In this document: piece after piece, positions 60,201 to 64,000 of the stretch | Numbering within the stretch: position 1 is the first letter of the stretch | How the letters are laid out: every line of letters begins with the position of its first letter | Assembly: GCA_036925085.1 (NCBI GenBank) | Contig: JAUPFP010000005.1 | Location: forward strand, 912,001-976,000 | Source: Brachycybe producta | Taxonomy: Eukaryota > Arthropoda > Diplopoda > Playtdesmida > Andrognathidae | Direction: 5' to 3' | Length of the DNA: 64,000 nucleotides | Made by a program: the position numbers and the translations under genes | Notes under the pieces: generated by a model | Told to the model about the DNA's origin: nothing | Databases searched by the model: none | Seen by the model: the letters and a program-made list of their open reading frames with translations, nothing else

Positions 60201-63200
60201 ACCTAGCTAACACATAATATCCTTGCCAAAGCATAGGATGTTTTGGGGTATTTATCCCTGTCACATCGCATCGTCACACATTAAAATTAAAAGTTAGTCC
60301 ATTTGTCCATGACAAGAATTTCCACCGGAATGGTAAATCCTATGTAAGGTAGAAAAAAGGACCGCTTTGTGTGCATACCTACAACTTTTTGAGAATGAAT
60401 ACAGAAGGTTATGTTATATTATTTCATTATATTATTTTTATTAAAAAAATCAGCGATGACAGCGAGTTTGCCGGCTCTTGGACAAGTAGACAGGTTGGAC
60501 ACATGCCTAACTGTGCACATGGCACACCACCTGGCTGCCGTCTCTACAATGGAATTTGGTTGCTACAAAAGGCACCATGTTTGGAGAATGTAGCCTGCGA
60601 GGTAGTGGACAGACAGGTCAGACACGTATATAAAATCTGGTAATCTGGTAAATTTGCCAGGACAGTGGACGGCAACAATTCTTGTCGTGAACGAGGAACC
60701 TAAGGCTTAGTGTGCATTACTTATGTCACTCAGTGACATACACTAGCACTAATCATAGGTCACTCAGTGACCTGAACTAATACTAATCATAGGTCACTCA
60801 GTGACCTACACTTTCAGATAGCTATTTGGCAAAAGAAACTTGGGTCACACTGTGCCCTACACTTTTTCTACATTCTGGGGTCTTTCATCAGAACCCCACC
60901 TAATCACCAATATAAAAACCCTAACCATATAGATTTGGATGAATACTATACTTTTTATTTTCGTACTTAGGTGAGGTTACGTTAAAGTAAGCTTGTTGCA
61001 GGGGGTCTTGGGGCCCAGCCTATAGAATGTAAAAGAGTAGGTAACTGAGTGCCCCAAAGTTCATATCTGAAAGTGTTGGTCACTAAGTGACCCACAGTTC
61101 ATATCTAAAAGTGTAATTCACTGAATGACCTTTAAATGTTGTAACACCCTGTAAATTGTGATCCCGCCAAAACCATAGCCGGGGGGGGGGGGGGGGGGTA
61201 AACAACTCTCAACCGTCCCTCCCTCTTCTCTGACTCACCTTTCTGACTCACCTGACTCACCTTTCTGCCCAAGCGGCGGATTGATACACATAGGACCATG
61301 GTCACTTCGACCTGGTTACACCTCGCAGGTGTACACAGGTCCAAGGTATAAAAGGACCGTGTTCCTCTTTGTTCCTCAGTTCTTATCCTTTGCCTGTATT
61401 ACGTGATCTTATTCCGAATCATGGGCCTGAGGATTTACCGTTAGTATTTTACCTATTCATCCTTGTATTCTGTGTTTCTTACAAGTGATGAATAAAGAGT
61501 GTTATAACAAGAAACAGCGTTGTCTTTCTGTAATGTAACCAATTTCTCTTCAGAGGCCGGAGACTCCACAGGGCAAGAGCTATACGATTCTCAGCAGCTA
61601 CAACATCTTCTCTTGTCGGGATACCGATGGAGAAGATGTACATCAGCATCAACCGGAAGAGAGAGAGATGGCCGCCACTCTCCTGCTTCGATTTCACCCC
61701 CATGCAGAGGAGTGACCACAATCTGTCTCCATCCAACTCTCTCTGCAACTCGAATCTTCTCCGTGCGGGCACCGTACTGTTCAGAGAAGAATCGAGTTAC
61801 AGAAAATGTCATCTAAAGGTTGGTAATAAATATTGGTTGATGTCAAAAGCTCACAATGTCCTAGTGTAGGTCACTGAGTGACATACAGCTCTAAAGTATC
61901 GGTCACCTTGTAACGAACAATTTTCCAGGGGAAATAGAATTAGCTCAGGGGTTTTCGGTCGCTCTTTTGGGCAGACTGAAAGTGAGTGGCTCGGCCACTT
62001 ATTCTACTCTGGTTCTGGAGGAAGGGAACAAACTGGTCCCTCCTGTTTTCTCACAAATTCCTCTTTGTGATGACCCAGTCTGTCTCCATTCTTATTTGGA
62101 AGGAGCAGCAAAATTCTGATAGTCATCTGCTAGGCTGCATATAGTAGGCAGCCAGGCAGATGCCATATTGGAGCCAGCAGGTCTCTTCCTATTGGATGCA
62201 ATAGGTGAGAGGTCAGATGATGGCACTGTCCACACCCAGGTGGAGTTAAATGTTGAATGATTTAATGGCCAAGCCAGCCATTGTCCAGGACAGTGTGTGG
62301 TGGACAGAACATCAATCAACACCTTTTCGTTGGAGGCCAAGGTGGCCTCCAGGTAATGGCGTCGTTTGTCATTTGGTTTTTATTGCCTTGTTTTGTGTGA
62401 CTTGCTTTCTACTGGCCAGGGTGGCCAGTATACTCCTACTACTGTGTGTGTGTATTTCATTGGGGAAGTTACCGTGGAAAGGCCTATGGGTTCGAGGGGA
62501 ACCTGCAACCGTCCGGTTACCATTTTGTTTCCCGGTACTTCGTGCTGGTTTCACAGTTAAACCCTCTGTGGAAGTTCACTGCGGGATTTCTCGTCGTGTC
62601 TGTGAGCTTTCGATCGTTGATTCTCGAAGAGGAGGACTCCATGTGGCCACAGATTGTAACAGTTTATTTCTGCTTCAAGGACTCACTGATTTGTACATAA
62701 AGCACGGACTTATATACCCAAGAAGAGGATTCGGAGAGGACTTTCTTAGTATCCTCTAAATGGTCCATTACAAAAATCAAGACCAAGTGGACCAATCAAA
62801 CGATTGATCATTGGTCACCAAAAGTATTGATTATGACTCATTTTCTATTAAAAAAAGAGAAATGCAACCGCATAGACTTAGCCCAGGCTCCCGAGAGGTG
62901 TGAACCAAACAAAGATATTAATAAAAGGAGAAATCAGGTGTGCGGAACTGGGTCAACTCTGTACACAGTGATGACAAAGTTCCTCACCACTCTACAAAAA
63001 AACGAGCCAGGATCGCTCCTGGACTGATCGTTTCAACCTAGTAACTTATTATTAATTTGTCCCCCACCGGTTAGGATCATAACAAGACTGTCGTTTTTTT
63101 AAAAGTTTAATAATTTTGTTGATTTTTATATTTCTAGTTCCAAAATTTACTCATAAACCACCAGACATTTTTACTGATAAAAGTGTGAACACTCATTTTG

Positions 63201-63473
63201 AAATTAAAATAAAGTTAACAAAGGGTCTTTTTTCCGACGAGTATGGTGACATCACACATTATGCTGTAATAGTTGCTCAGTCATCAAAAGCAGGTGAGTT
63301 TTGTTTGGAAATTATTATTTTAAGCAGTAATTAAGCTTTTTAATTTAATTTTTAAGAGGGGCGTAAGCGAGGTTCGAAAGATGCAGGCTATTTCTTCACT
63401 TGGAGTCAAGTTAAAAATGAAGATAAAATATTGCCTTATGTTACCACACCACATGATTGGAATCCTTATTACG
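39207..63473 (+). CDS. Fibronectin-III receptor, probably R3-type receptor tyrosine phosphatase (5' part)
   Basis: The exons are 39207-39281, 41907-42591, 46104-46400, 47719-47988, 57511-57635, 57720-57830, 57902-57974, 63138-63293 and 63357-63473. All phases agree and give 636 residues, with one base left over for an exon beyond the window. The order is signal peptide, Ser/Thr-rich N-glycosylated stalk, three FN3 domains, and a segment (LFSDEYGDITHYAVIVAQSS) that resembles the membrane-proximal ectodomain of PTPRB/PTPRJ/PTP10D-like phosphatases, followed by the W.....LPYVT pattern. Such receptors sit in the plasma membrane and remove phosphate from tyrosines of partner kinases. Transmembrane and catalytic domains are not in the window, so the phosphatase assignment is inference; another FN3 cell-surface receptor remains possible. 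Confidence 0.7.
39444..40305. mobile_element. Foldback element B-2 with telomere-like core
   Basis: The left arm carries GGTCACTACAGCTACC units (39450-39570). The core is about 590 bases of a 15-bp unit GGTTAGGTTTGGTTC (39605-40195). The right arm carries GGTAGCTGTAGTGACC (40210-40290). Because 15 is a multiple of 3, the core is open in several frames and mimics a VRLGL-repeat protein. It lies in intron 1 of the receptor gene. Confidence 0.8.
40643..41526. mobile_element. TTAA MITE, family D copy (complete)
   Basis: TTAA at 40639-40642 and 41527-41530; ends GAGCCTAGATACAGCG and GTGTATCTACGCTC. The interior repeats the module TTTAACATGG(A/G)GTTAAAAAA four times. Confidence 0.8.
41531..41906. 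other. Receptor intron 1 end, repeat-like
   Basis: TTTGACAATGATGTCTAAAC and GACAATCATTTGTGATTGA recur at about 48430-48480, so an unclassified dispersed repeat lies here. An inverted pair, CGCAGAAGAAACTCTGTCAC and GTGACAGAGTTTCTTCTGCG, links 41568 to 24677. Confidence 0.45.
41907..42591 (+). CDS. Receptor exon: Ser/Thr-rich stalk with GAG-site-like motif
   Basis: The acceptor is ATTTCAG and the donor AAAT/GTAAGT. It adds 228 codons plus one base: a region with several N-glycosylation sequons (NWT, NYS, NNS, NSS), a basic patch KRKPKPKRKSIKK, an acidic glycine-serine motif DTGDDDGSGEVD (Ser at about residue 138) and a mucin-like Thr/Ser stretch. The acidic-G-S-G-E pattern is the classic xylosylation site of proteoglycans. 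The last base plus GT of the next exon makes Cys at the edge of the first FN3 domain. Confidence 0.75.
42651..42895. mobile_element. Foldback element A-5 (right arm missing)
   Basis: The left array of TTTGCCCTAAA units runs to about 42825, then the core (GTCATTTGGTATTTTTTGC, CACACAGAACCTATTTAAC) is cut by MITE J-3. No right arm follows. Confidence 0.7.
42896..43235. mobile_element. MITE family J, copy 3 (partial)
   Basis: It starts GTGGCGTCGCTAGGCTTAAT and contains TATTTCGATGAACGGCGGAA and GGAACAATGGACTAATTTGA. It ends without the inverse terminus. A short D-family end (GTCGTCTGTTCAAAACAAC to TCTAGGCTC) follows at 43237-43289. Confidence 0.65.
43290..43456. other. Receptor intron 2 spacer
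   Basis: Nothing recognised. Confidence 0.3.
43588..44276 (-). mobile_element. Solo-LTR-like element, family F (minus orientation)
   Basis: Read on the minus strand it runs TGTAACACCCAGTAGC to AAGCTCACA. Flanks GCGG and GTGG are a 4-bp duplication with one change. TATA (GGTATAAAAGGACC) and polyadenylation signal AATAAAG are in the expected order. Confidence 0.75.
44929..45853 (+). mobile_element. Solo-LTR-like element, family G copy 1
   Basis: It runs TGTGACGGACCATTTTTCC to AAAACGTCTCA, with the 4-bp duplication ATTT on both sides. It holds GGCCCGGGAGGACTAGACCA and two inverted motifs, GTCGGATTCTCAGGG and GGTACCCAAAAGTACC. Minus-strand TATA-like TATATAAAGAG near 45487 suggests it may read right to left. 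Confidence 0.7.
45876..46103. other. Receptor intron 2 end
   Basis: No feature beyond the acceptor TTTTCTAG before 46104. Confidence 0.4.
46104..46400 (+). CDS. Receptor exon: FN3 domain 1
   Basis: It begins by completing Cys, then PEQIEKLIFPERFITDSQFL, AKWAFKCYIRNITFNITYSY, SLFGNEDVSEAVQQTSAKNV, TISGLRAFTSYDVCVCAIVY and a CHYTCGKVTT end. The W near the start of strand B, the L.....Y.V strand-F pattern and phase 1 on both sides are typical of a single-exon FN3 domain. Four extra Cys suggest extra disulfides. Donor GGAC/GTGAGT. Confidence 0.8.
46561..47444. mobile_element. TTAA MITE, family D copy
   Basis: ATAAGAGCCTAGATACAGCG to GTGGATCTAGGCTCTGAA; both terminal TTAA sites have decayed by a base. 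Module order is as in 40643-41526. Confidence 0.75.
47448..47545. repeat. Repeat family S fragment
   Basis: AAATTTTAAAAATCGTTTTG, TTTTTGACAATATTAT and GGAGGTAGTGGTCTCTTTAA match the right end of S copies. Confidence 0.5.
47719..47988 (+). CDS. Receptor exon: FN3 domain 2
   Basis: One 270-base exon, phase 1 to 1, encodes a full FN3 domain: PDRPENLTVVEIRTNTMTVK, WDPPLRYAGPIRYNIHLIGV, TNVSATVQNVSVAVMTNLLP, FTNYCLSIESETENGVNSTS and GSCYRTKPG. The core residues P.NL.V, WDPP, Y.I.L, L.P.T.Y.L.I are all present. Acceptor TTATTAG, donor GGAG/GTAAGC. Confidence 0.92.
48088..48425 (+). pseudogene. LINE reverse-transcriptase C-terminal relic
   Basis: From 48092 the frame reads EIEKVQCRAARFVKGKYMFS, GSLTLMIDELQWESLANHRA and EQSLALLERQ before TAG. 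A shifted frame later reads RQWNTLPANSSM. The order E.VQ.RAARFV, then a W.SL..RR-like block, then RQWN.LP matches the tail of CR1/Jockey-type non-LTR retrotransposon ORF2. It is a stop- and frameshift-bearing fragment in the receptor's largest intron. Confidence 0.75.
48426..48884. repeat. Receptor intron 4 segment with a dispersed repeat
   Basis: TTTGACGATGATGTCTAAAC and CGACAATCATTTGTGATCGG also occur near 41670. The rest is unrecognised. Confidence 0.4.
48889..49818 (+). mobile_element. Solo-LTR-like element, family G copy 2
   Basis: TGTGACGGACCTTTTTCCG to CCAAATGTCTCA with TTAT duplicated on both sides. About 930 bp, the same length as copy 1. Confidence 0.75.
49860..51265 (-). mobile_element. 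Unclassified transposon-like element P with one relic ORF
   Basis: Inverted segments bracket it: TATTTAGGGGTGGCCCCC (50037-50055) against GGGGGCCACCCCTAAATA (51137-51154), and ACCGTCTGACTCC near 49956 against a GGGGGTCAGAC stretch near 51213. The region between carries the minus-strand relic at 50186-50893. Exact ends are not certain. Confidence 0.5.
50186..50893 (-). pseudogene. Relic of a conserved invertebrate repeat-associated protein
   Basis: One frame runs through the whole stretch on the minus strand with two in-frame stops. It reads LRYVTASEQRRIRDLAVFSV, LVHLKV, stop, MTVPLALNDFNLMGQLIRYP and so on to PKHPRV, stop, PDAFLGSRGLEQFCTTNSKR, then LSKDPSQWEDD and NDRVERGVALIHDFNKKLTK, ending KNGRA. 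I recall similar C-terminal sequences (ending in NDRAERGVALIQ..) in many uncharacterised, often multicopy invertebrate proteins. I cannot name a function; its setting between inverted segments suggests a transposon-encoded protein. Confidence 0.55.
51273..52671 (+). mobile_element. Tc1/mariner-type (DD37D-like) element
   Basis: Terminal inverted repeats of about 95 bp run inward from CACCGTGAGTCAGGAAATCT and its inverse at 52650-52671, through AATAACTCGGTCAAAAATCA. TA stands at both ends (51271-51272, 52672-52673). About 1.4 kb; it contains one transposase gene in the + direction. The well-kept TIRs suggest fairly recent insertion into the receptor intron. Confidence 0.9.
51494..52554 (+). 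pseudogene. Mariner-like transposase, DD37D type, inactivated
   Basis: ATG at 51494 starts MPFTEEDKIAIKFLCENKNH, an N-terminal helix-turn-helix region continuing to SQSSVFRIIKKELNLK. The catalytic triad region shows FFTDEKVF, FKQDGAPAHT and WPPNSPDLNPKD, with about 37 residues between the second and third acidic residue. In-frame stops occur at 51725-51727 (TAG) and near 51922 (TAA); a one-base shift near 52320 precedes WPPNSP; a TAG follows LNPKD. The C-terminal end is INACVAAGGGHFEHKLK, typical of this group. It cannot make an active transposase. Confidence 0.88.
52941..53592. mobile_element. Foldback element H with tandem-repeat arms
   Basis: The left arm is about ten copies of TTGACTTAGTATCTCAATA (21-bp period, to about 53190). 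The core has TTAGGTTAGGTTTGGTTTGG and its inverse CCAAACCAAACCTAA in alternation. The right arm carries TATTGAGATACTAAGTCAA. Like B, it combines satellite arms with a TTAGG-like core. Confidence 0.75.
53593..54035. other. Receptor intron 4, nothing recognised
   Basis: The stretch repeats GATTAATT/AATTGATTC-type motifs near 53890-53990. No gene. Confidence 0.35.
54036..54650 (+). mobile_element. Solo-LTR-like element, family F (right end lost)
   Basis: It starts TGTAACACCCAGTAACTTGT, with GGTATAAAAAGACC and GAATGAATAAACTG-type signals. It contains an internal duplication of its left part near 54450-54570 (AGGCAGGAGTTATTTACCCC, TTTTGGCAGGATCGGGAGTT) and fades after 54650. Confidence 0.65.
54651..55604. 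other. Receptor intron 4, unclassified
   Basis: It contains CAAAATTCGGGGGCCCTGGG near 54791 and CCCCCTAGCTACGCCACTGC at 55404, the latter a J-type MITE end. No exon with splice signals was found. Confidence 0.35.
55605..55850. mobile_element. MITE C half copy
   Basis: GAGAGACTATATCACAAAACC through TACACAGTGGCGGCAATGTG to ACGTTAAACTACATTGAGTA; internally shortened, one arm only. Confidence 0.65.
55900..56593 (+). mobile_element. Solo-LTR-like element, family F copy (complete)
   Basis: TGTGACACCTAGTAACTTGT to CAAAAGTTCACA with ACTT on both sides. TATA (AAGGTATAAAAATACC) and AATAAAG lie in order. About 694 bp. Confidence 0.8.
56665..56871. mobile_element. hAT-like MITE, family E copy 4
   Basis: TACAGGCATTTAGAAATCGG to CTAAATGCCTGT, flanked by exact 8-bp ATTTTATC on both sides. 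TGACGTCA lies in the middle. Confidence 0.85.
56964..57168. mobile_element. hAT-like MITE, family E copy 5
   Basis: AACAGGCAATTAGAAATCGG to CTAATTGCCTGT; flanks ATTGCAAT and ATGCAATG are only partly alike. The inner loop is reversed relative to copy 4; TTTGACGTCAGGC retains the CRE octamer. Confidence 0.8.
57259..57465. mobile_element. hAT-like MITE, family E copy 6
   Basis: CACAGGCATTTAACAATCGG to CTAAATTCCTGT; 8-bp flanks TGCTAACA and TGCTAACG. It ends 45 bases before the FN3 exon at 57511. Confidence 0.85.
57511..57635 (+). CDS. Receptor exon: FN3 domain 3, part 1
   Basis: Acceptor TTACTTAG, donor TTTCGG/GTTCGT. VPSEVQNLHGSCKVFECNLT, then WTHPEVVNGYLDNYYLVYQG and FR. The phase enters with one base from 47988 (G+TT, Val) and leaves at 0. 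Confidence 0.85.
57720..57830 (+). CDS. Receptor exon: FN3 domain 3, part 2
   Basis: 37 codons, phase 0 to 0: TSNNKTQDASSIVNDITGNE, VKVPITRLMANSNYKFT. Contains the L.....Y.F strand-F motif. Introns on both sides are short (84 and 71 bases). Donor ACA/GTAAGT. Confidence 0.85.
57902..57974 (+). CDS. Receptor exon: FN3 domain 3, part 3
   Basis: VQAKTKDVDTLGKPSSIEMN, THAG plus one base; the last strand of the FN3 fold. Acceptor TATGCAG, donor GGAG/GTAGGA. Confidence 0.85.
57975..58205. other. Receptor intron, nothing recognised
   Basis: Short AT-rich stretch after the FN3 exon. Confidence 0.3.
58206..58455 (+). mobile_element. Distant LTR F-like fragment
   Basis: TGTAACACCCTGTATTTCGT at the start and TGTAGGTGCACACAGGCTCT with GGTATAAGTGG inside follow the F layout, but the sequence between differs. 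It has no right end. Confidence 0.45.
58538..58918. mobile_element. MITE family M, copy 3
   Basis: It starts GGCTGTACCCAGACAATTTT and ends TTTTTTGTGATCGGTACATC. GATTTTTGCCGATTTACTGC and TAATCGGCAAAAATCGGATC form inner mirror motifs. The most complete M copy. Confidence 0.7.
59011..59886 (-). mobile_element. Solo-LTR-like element, family G copy 3 (inverted)
   Basis: On the + strand it reads TGAGACGTTTTAGGCCCC to AAAAAGGTCTGTCACA, the reverse of copies 1 and 2. Flanks ACAT and ATAT differ by one base. It shows TAGTCCTCCCGGGCCAGATA and CGAGAATCC-type motifs in mirror orientation. Confidence 0.7.
59887..60717. other. Receptor intron, nothing recognised
   Basis: A 90-codon open frame at 60371-60643 has no recognisable domain and no matching splice sites, so it is not called. 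Confidence 0.35.
60718..61912. mobile_element. Foldback element W with palindromic-unit arms (split by LTR F)
   Basis: The left arm repeats AATCATAGGTCACTCAGTGACC units (60721-60830). The core holds AAGCTTGTTGCAGGGGGTCT. The right arm has GTTGGTCACTAAGTGACC and AGGTCACTGAGTGAC (61075-61130 and 61867-61905). The unit GGTCACTCAGTGACC is itself a palindrome. An F element splits the right arm. Confidence 0.6.
61140..61855 (+). mobile_element. Solo-LTR-like element, family F copy (complete)
   Basis: TGTAACACCCTGTAAATTGT to CAAAAGCTCACA, with ATGT directly repeated on both sides. TATA (AGGTATAAAAGGACC) and GATGAATAAAGAG lie in order. A run of 18 G at 61181-61198. Confidence 0.85.
61913..63080. mobile_element. 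Distant LTR G-like sequence (tentative)
   Basis: AATTTTCCAGGGGAAATAGAATT, GAGTGGCTCGGCCACTTATTC and GGTTCTGGAGGAAGGGAAC follow the layout of the G left part at much lower identity, and CAAGTGGACCAATCAAACGA follows the G right part. The long open frame at 62250-62759 inside shows no known domain. Confidence 0.35.
63138..63293 (+). CDS. Receptor exon: membrane-proximal ectodomain, part 1
   Basis: Acceptor TTTCTAG, donor GCAG/GTGAGT. PKFTHKPPDIFTDKSVNTHF, EIKIKLTKGLFSDEYGDITH and YAVIVAQSSKA. The F.I.L..G.FSD.YG.I..YAVIV layout resembles the juxtamembrane FN3-like region of R3 receptor phosphatases. Confidence 0.75.
63357..63473 (+). CDS. Receptor exon: membrane-proximal ectodomain, part 2
   Basis: Acceptor TTTTTAAG after a 63-base intron, donor TACG/GTAAGC. 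GRKRGSKDAGYFFTWSQVKN, EDKILPYVTTPHDWNPYY. KRGSK could be a furin-like site (inference). Ends with one base of a codon continued outside the window. Confidence 0.75.
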
Positions 63474-63654
63474 GTAAGCTTACTGCATCCTTTAAATTGA
63501 AATATTTCTTCACTTAATTGATTTTATATTTAACCAGCTGAGTTACCTGGCATGCCTAGGGCAAAATATAAAGTTACCCCTGCCACCCGGTTCTTCTTGC
63601 TTGAATATGAATAACGCATACAACTTTTATAAAAATATGTCACATCTTGTATAT

Positions 63655-64000
63655 AGACATTTGTCCCAATTTCCCTTTAGGGCAAATGGTTTTAGGGAAA
63701 ATGTTCCCTTAAAGCAAATAGTTTTAGGGCAAATAGTTTTAAGGCATTAGCCTTTTAAGGCATTTGCCTTAAAACCATTTGCCCTAAAACTATTTGCCTT
63801 AAGGGGACATTTTCCCTAAAACCATTTGCCCTAAAAGTATGTTAGAAACTAAAACCGTTTATTTGCCCTAAAGGTGCATTTCCTATAAAACCATTTGCCC
63901 TAAAACTATTTGCCCTAAAACCATTTTCCCTAAAACCATTTGCCCTAAAGACACTTGCCATAAAGGGACAATTGCCTTAAAAAGATATTTGAAACTAAAA
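63655..64000. mobile_element. Foldback element A-6 (runs off the window)
   Basis: It opens with a few TTTAGGGCAAATGG units, then long TTTGCCCTAAAACCA arrays to the window end. The two orientations lie close together without the usual core, so this is a rearranged copy. Confidence 0.65.

Noticed and set aside
60371..60643. Open frame with several Cys residues
   Set aside because: No domain was recognised and no splice sites would join it to the receptor in phase.
62250..62759. A 169-codon open frame
   Set aside because: No recognisable domain, no splice context, and it lies in LTR-like repeat sequence.

Overview
This window looks like nuclear DNA of a metazoan, most likely a marine invertebrate. 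The sequence is AT-rich, the genes are split by spliceosomal introns with clean GT-AG (and one GC-AG) borders, and the introns are packed with short non-autonomous transposons, solo-LTR-like elements and microsatellites. I cannot fix the phylum. A tunicate or other invertebrate deuterostome is a guess, not a result.

Two genes lie on the + strand. The first is an NR4A-type orphan nuclear receptor (NGFI-B/Nurr1/HR38 family). Eight coding exons are certain or nearly so (15116 to the stop at 30797), and a ninth, a small start exon at about 9341-9368, is tentative. All exon phases join into one frame of about 799 codons. Upstream, at 8726-9852, six perfect TGACGTCA cAMP-response elements surround a TATA-like stretch, which fits an immediate-early NR4A promoter. 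The second gene begins with a 25-codon signal-peptide exon (39207-39281). It continues through a Ser/Thr-rich exon carrying a glycosaminoglycan-attachment-like motif and at least three fibronectin-type-III domains, and leaves the window at the right edge. It resembles the ectodomain of an R3-type receptor tyrosine phosphatase; transmembrane and phosphatase parts would lie beyond 64000.

The rest is repeats, many nested in one another. Layout: 1-9 kb, a partial LTR, foldback elements, a Ty3/gypsy integrase relic and a MITE cluster; 8.7-9.9 kb, promoter; 10-15 kb, first intron; 15-31 kb, NR4A exons among MITEs; 31-39 kb, 3' flank; 39-64 kb, receptor gene with introns holding LTRs, a LINE tail, a dead DD37D mariner, another transposon-like relic and hAT-like MITEs.

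The most unusual signal is a recurring design: foldback elements whose inverted arms are themselves arrays of short tandem repeats around a unique or telomere-like core. At least five unrelated families do this (arm units TTTAGGGCAAATGG, GGTCACTACAGCTACC, TTGACTTAGTATCTCAATA, GGTCACTCAGTGACC and CAGTTTCGATG-like). None encodes a protein. Two abundant TTAA-inserting MITE families, one 8-bp-duplicating family and two 4-bp-duplicating LTR families give a readable order of insertion.
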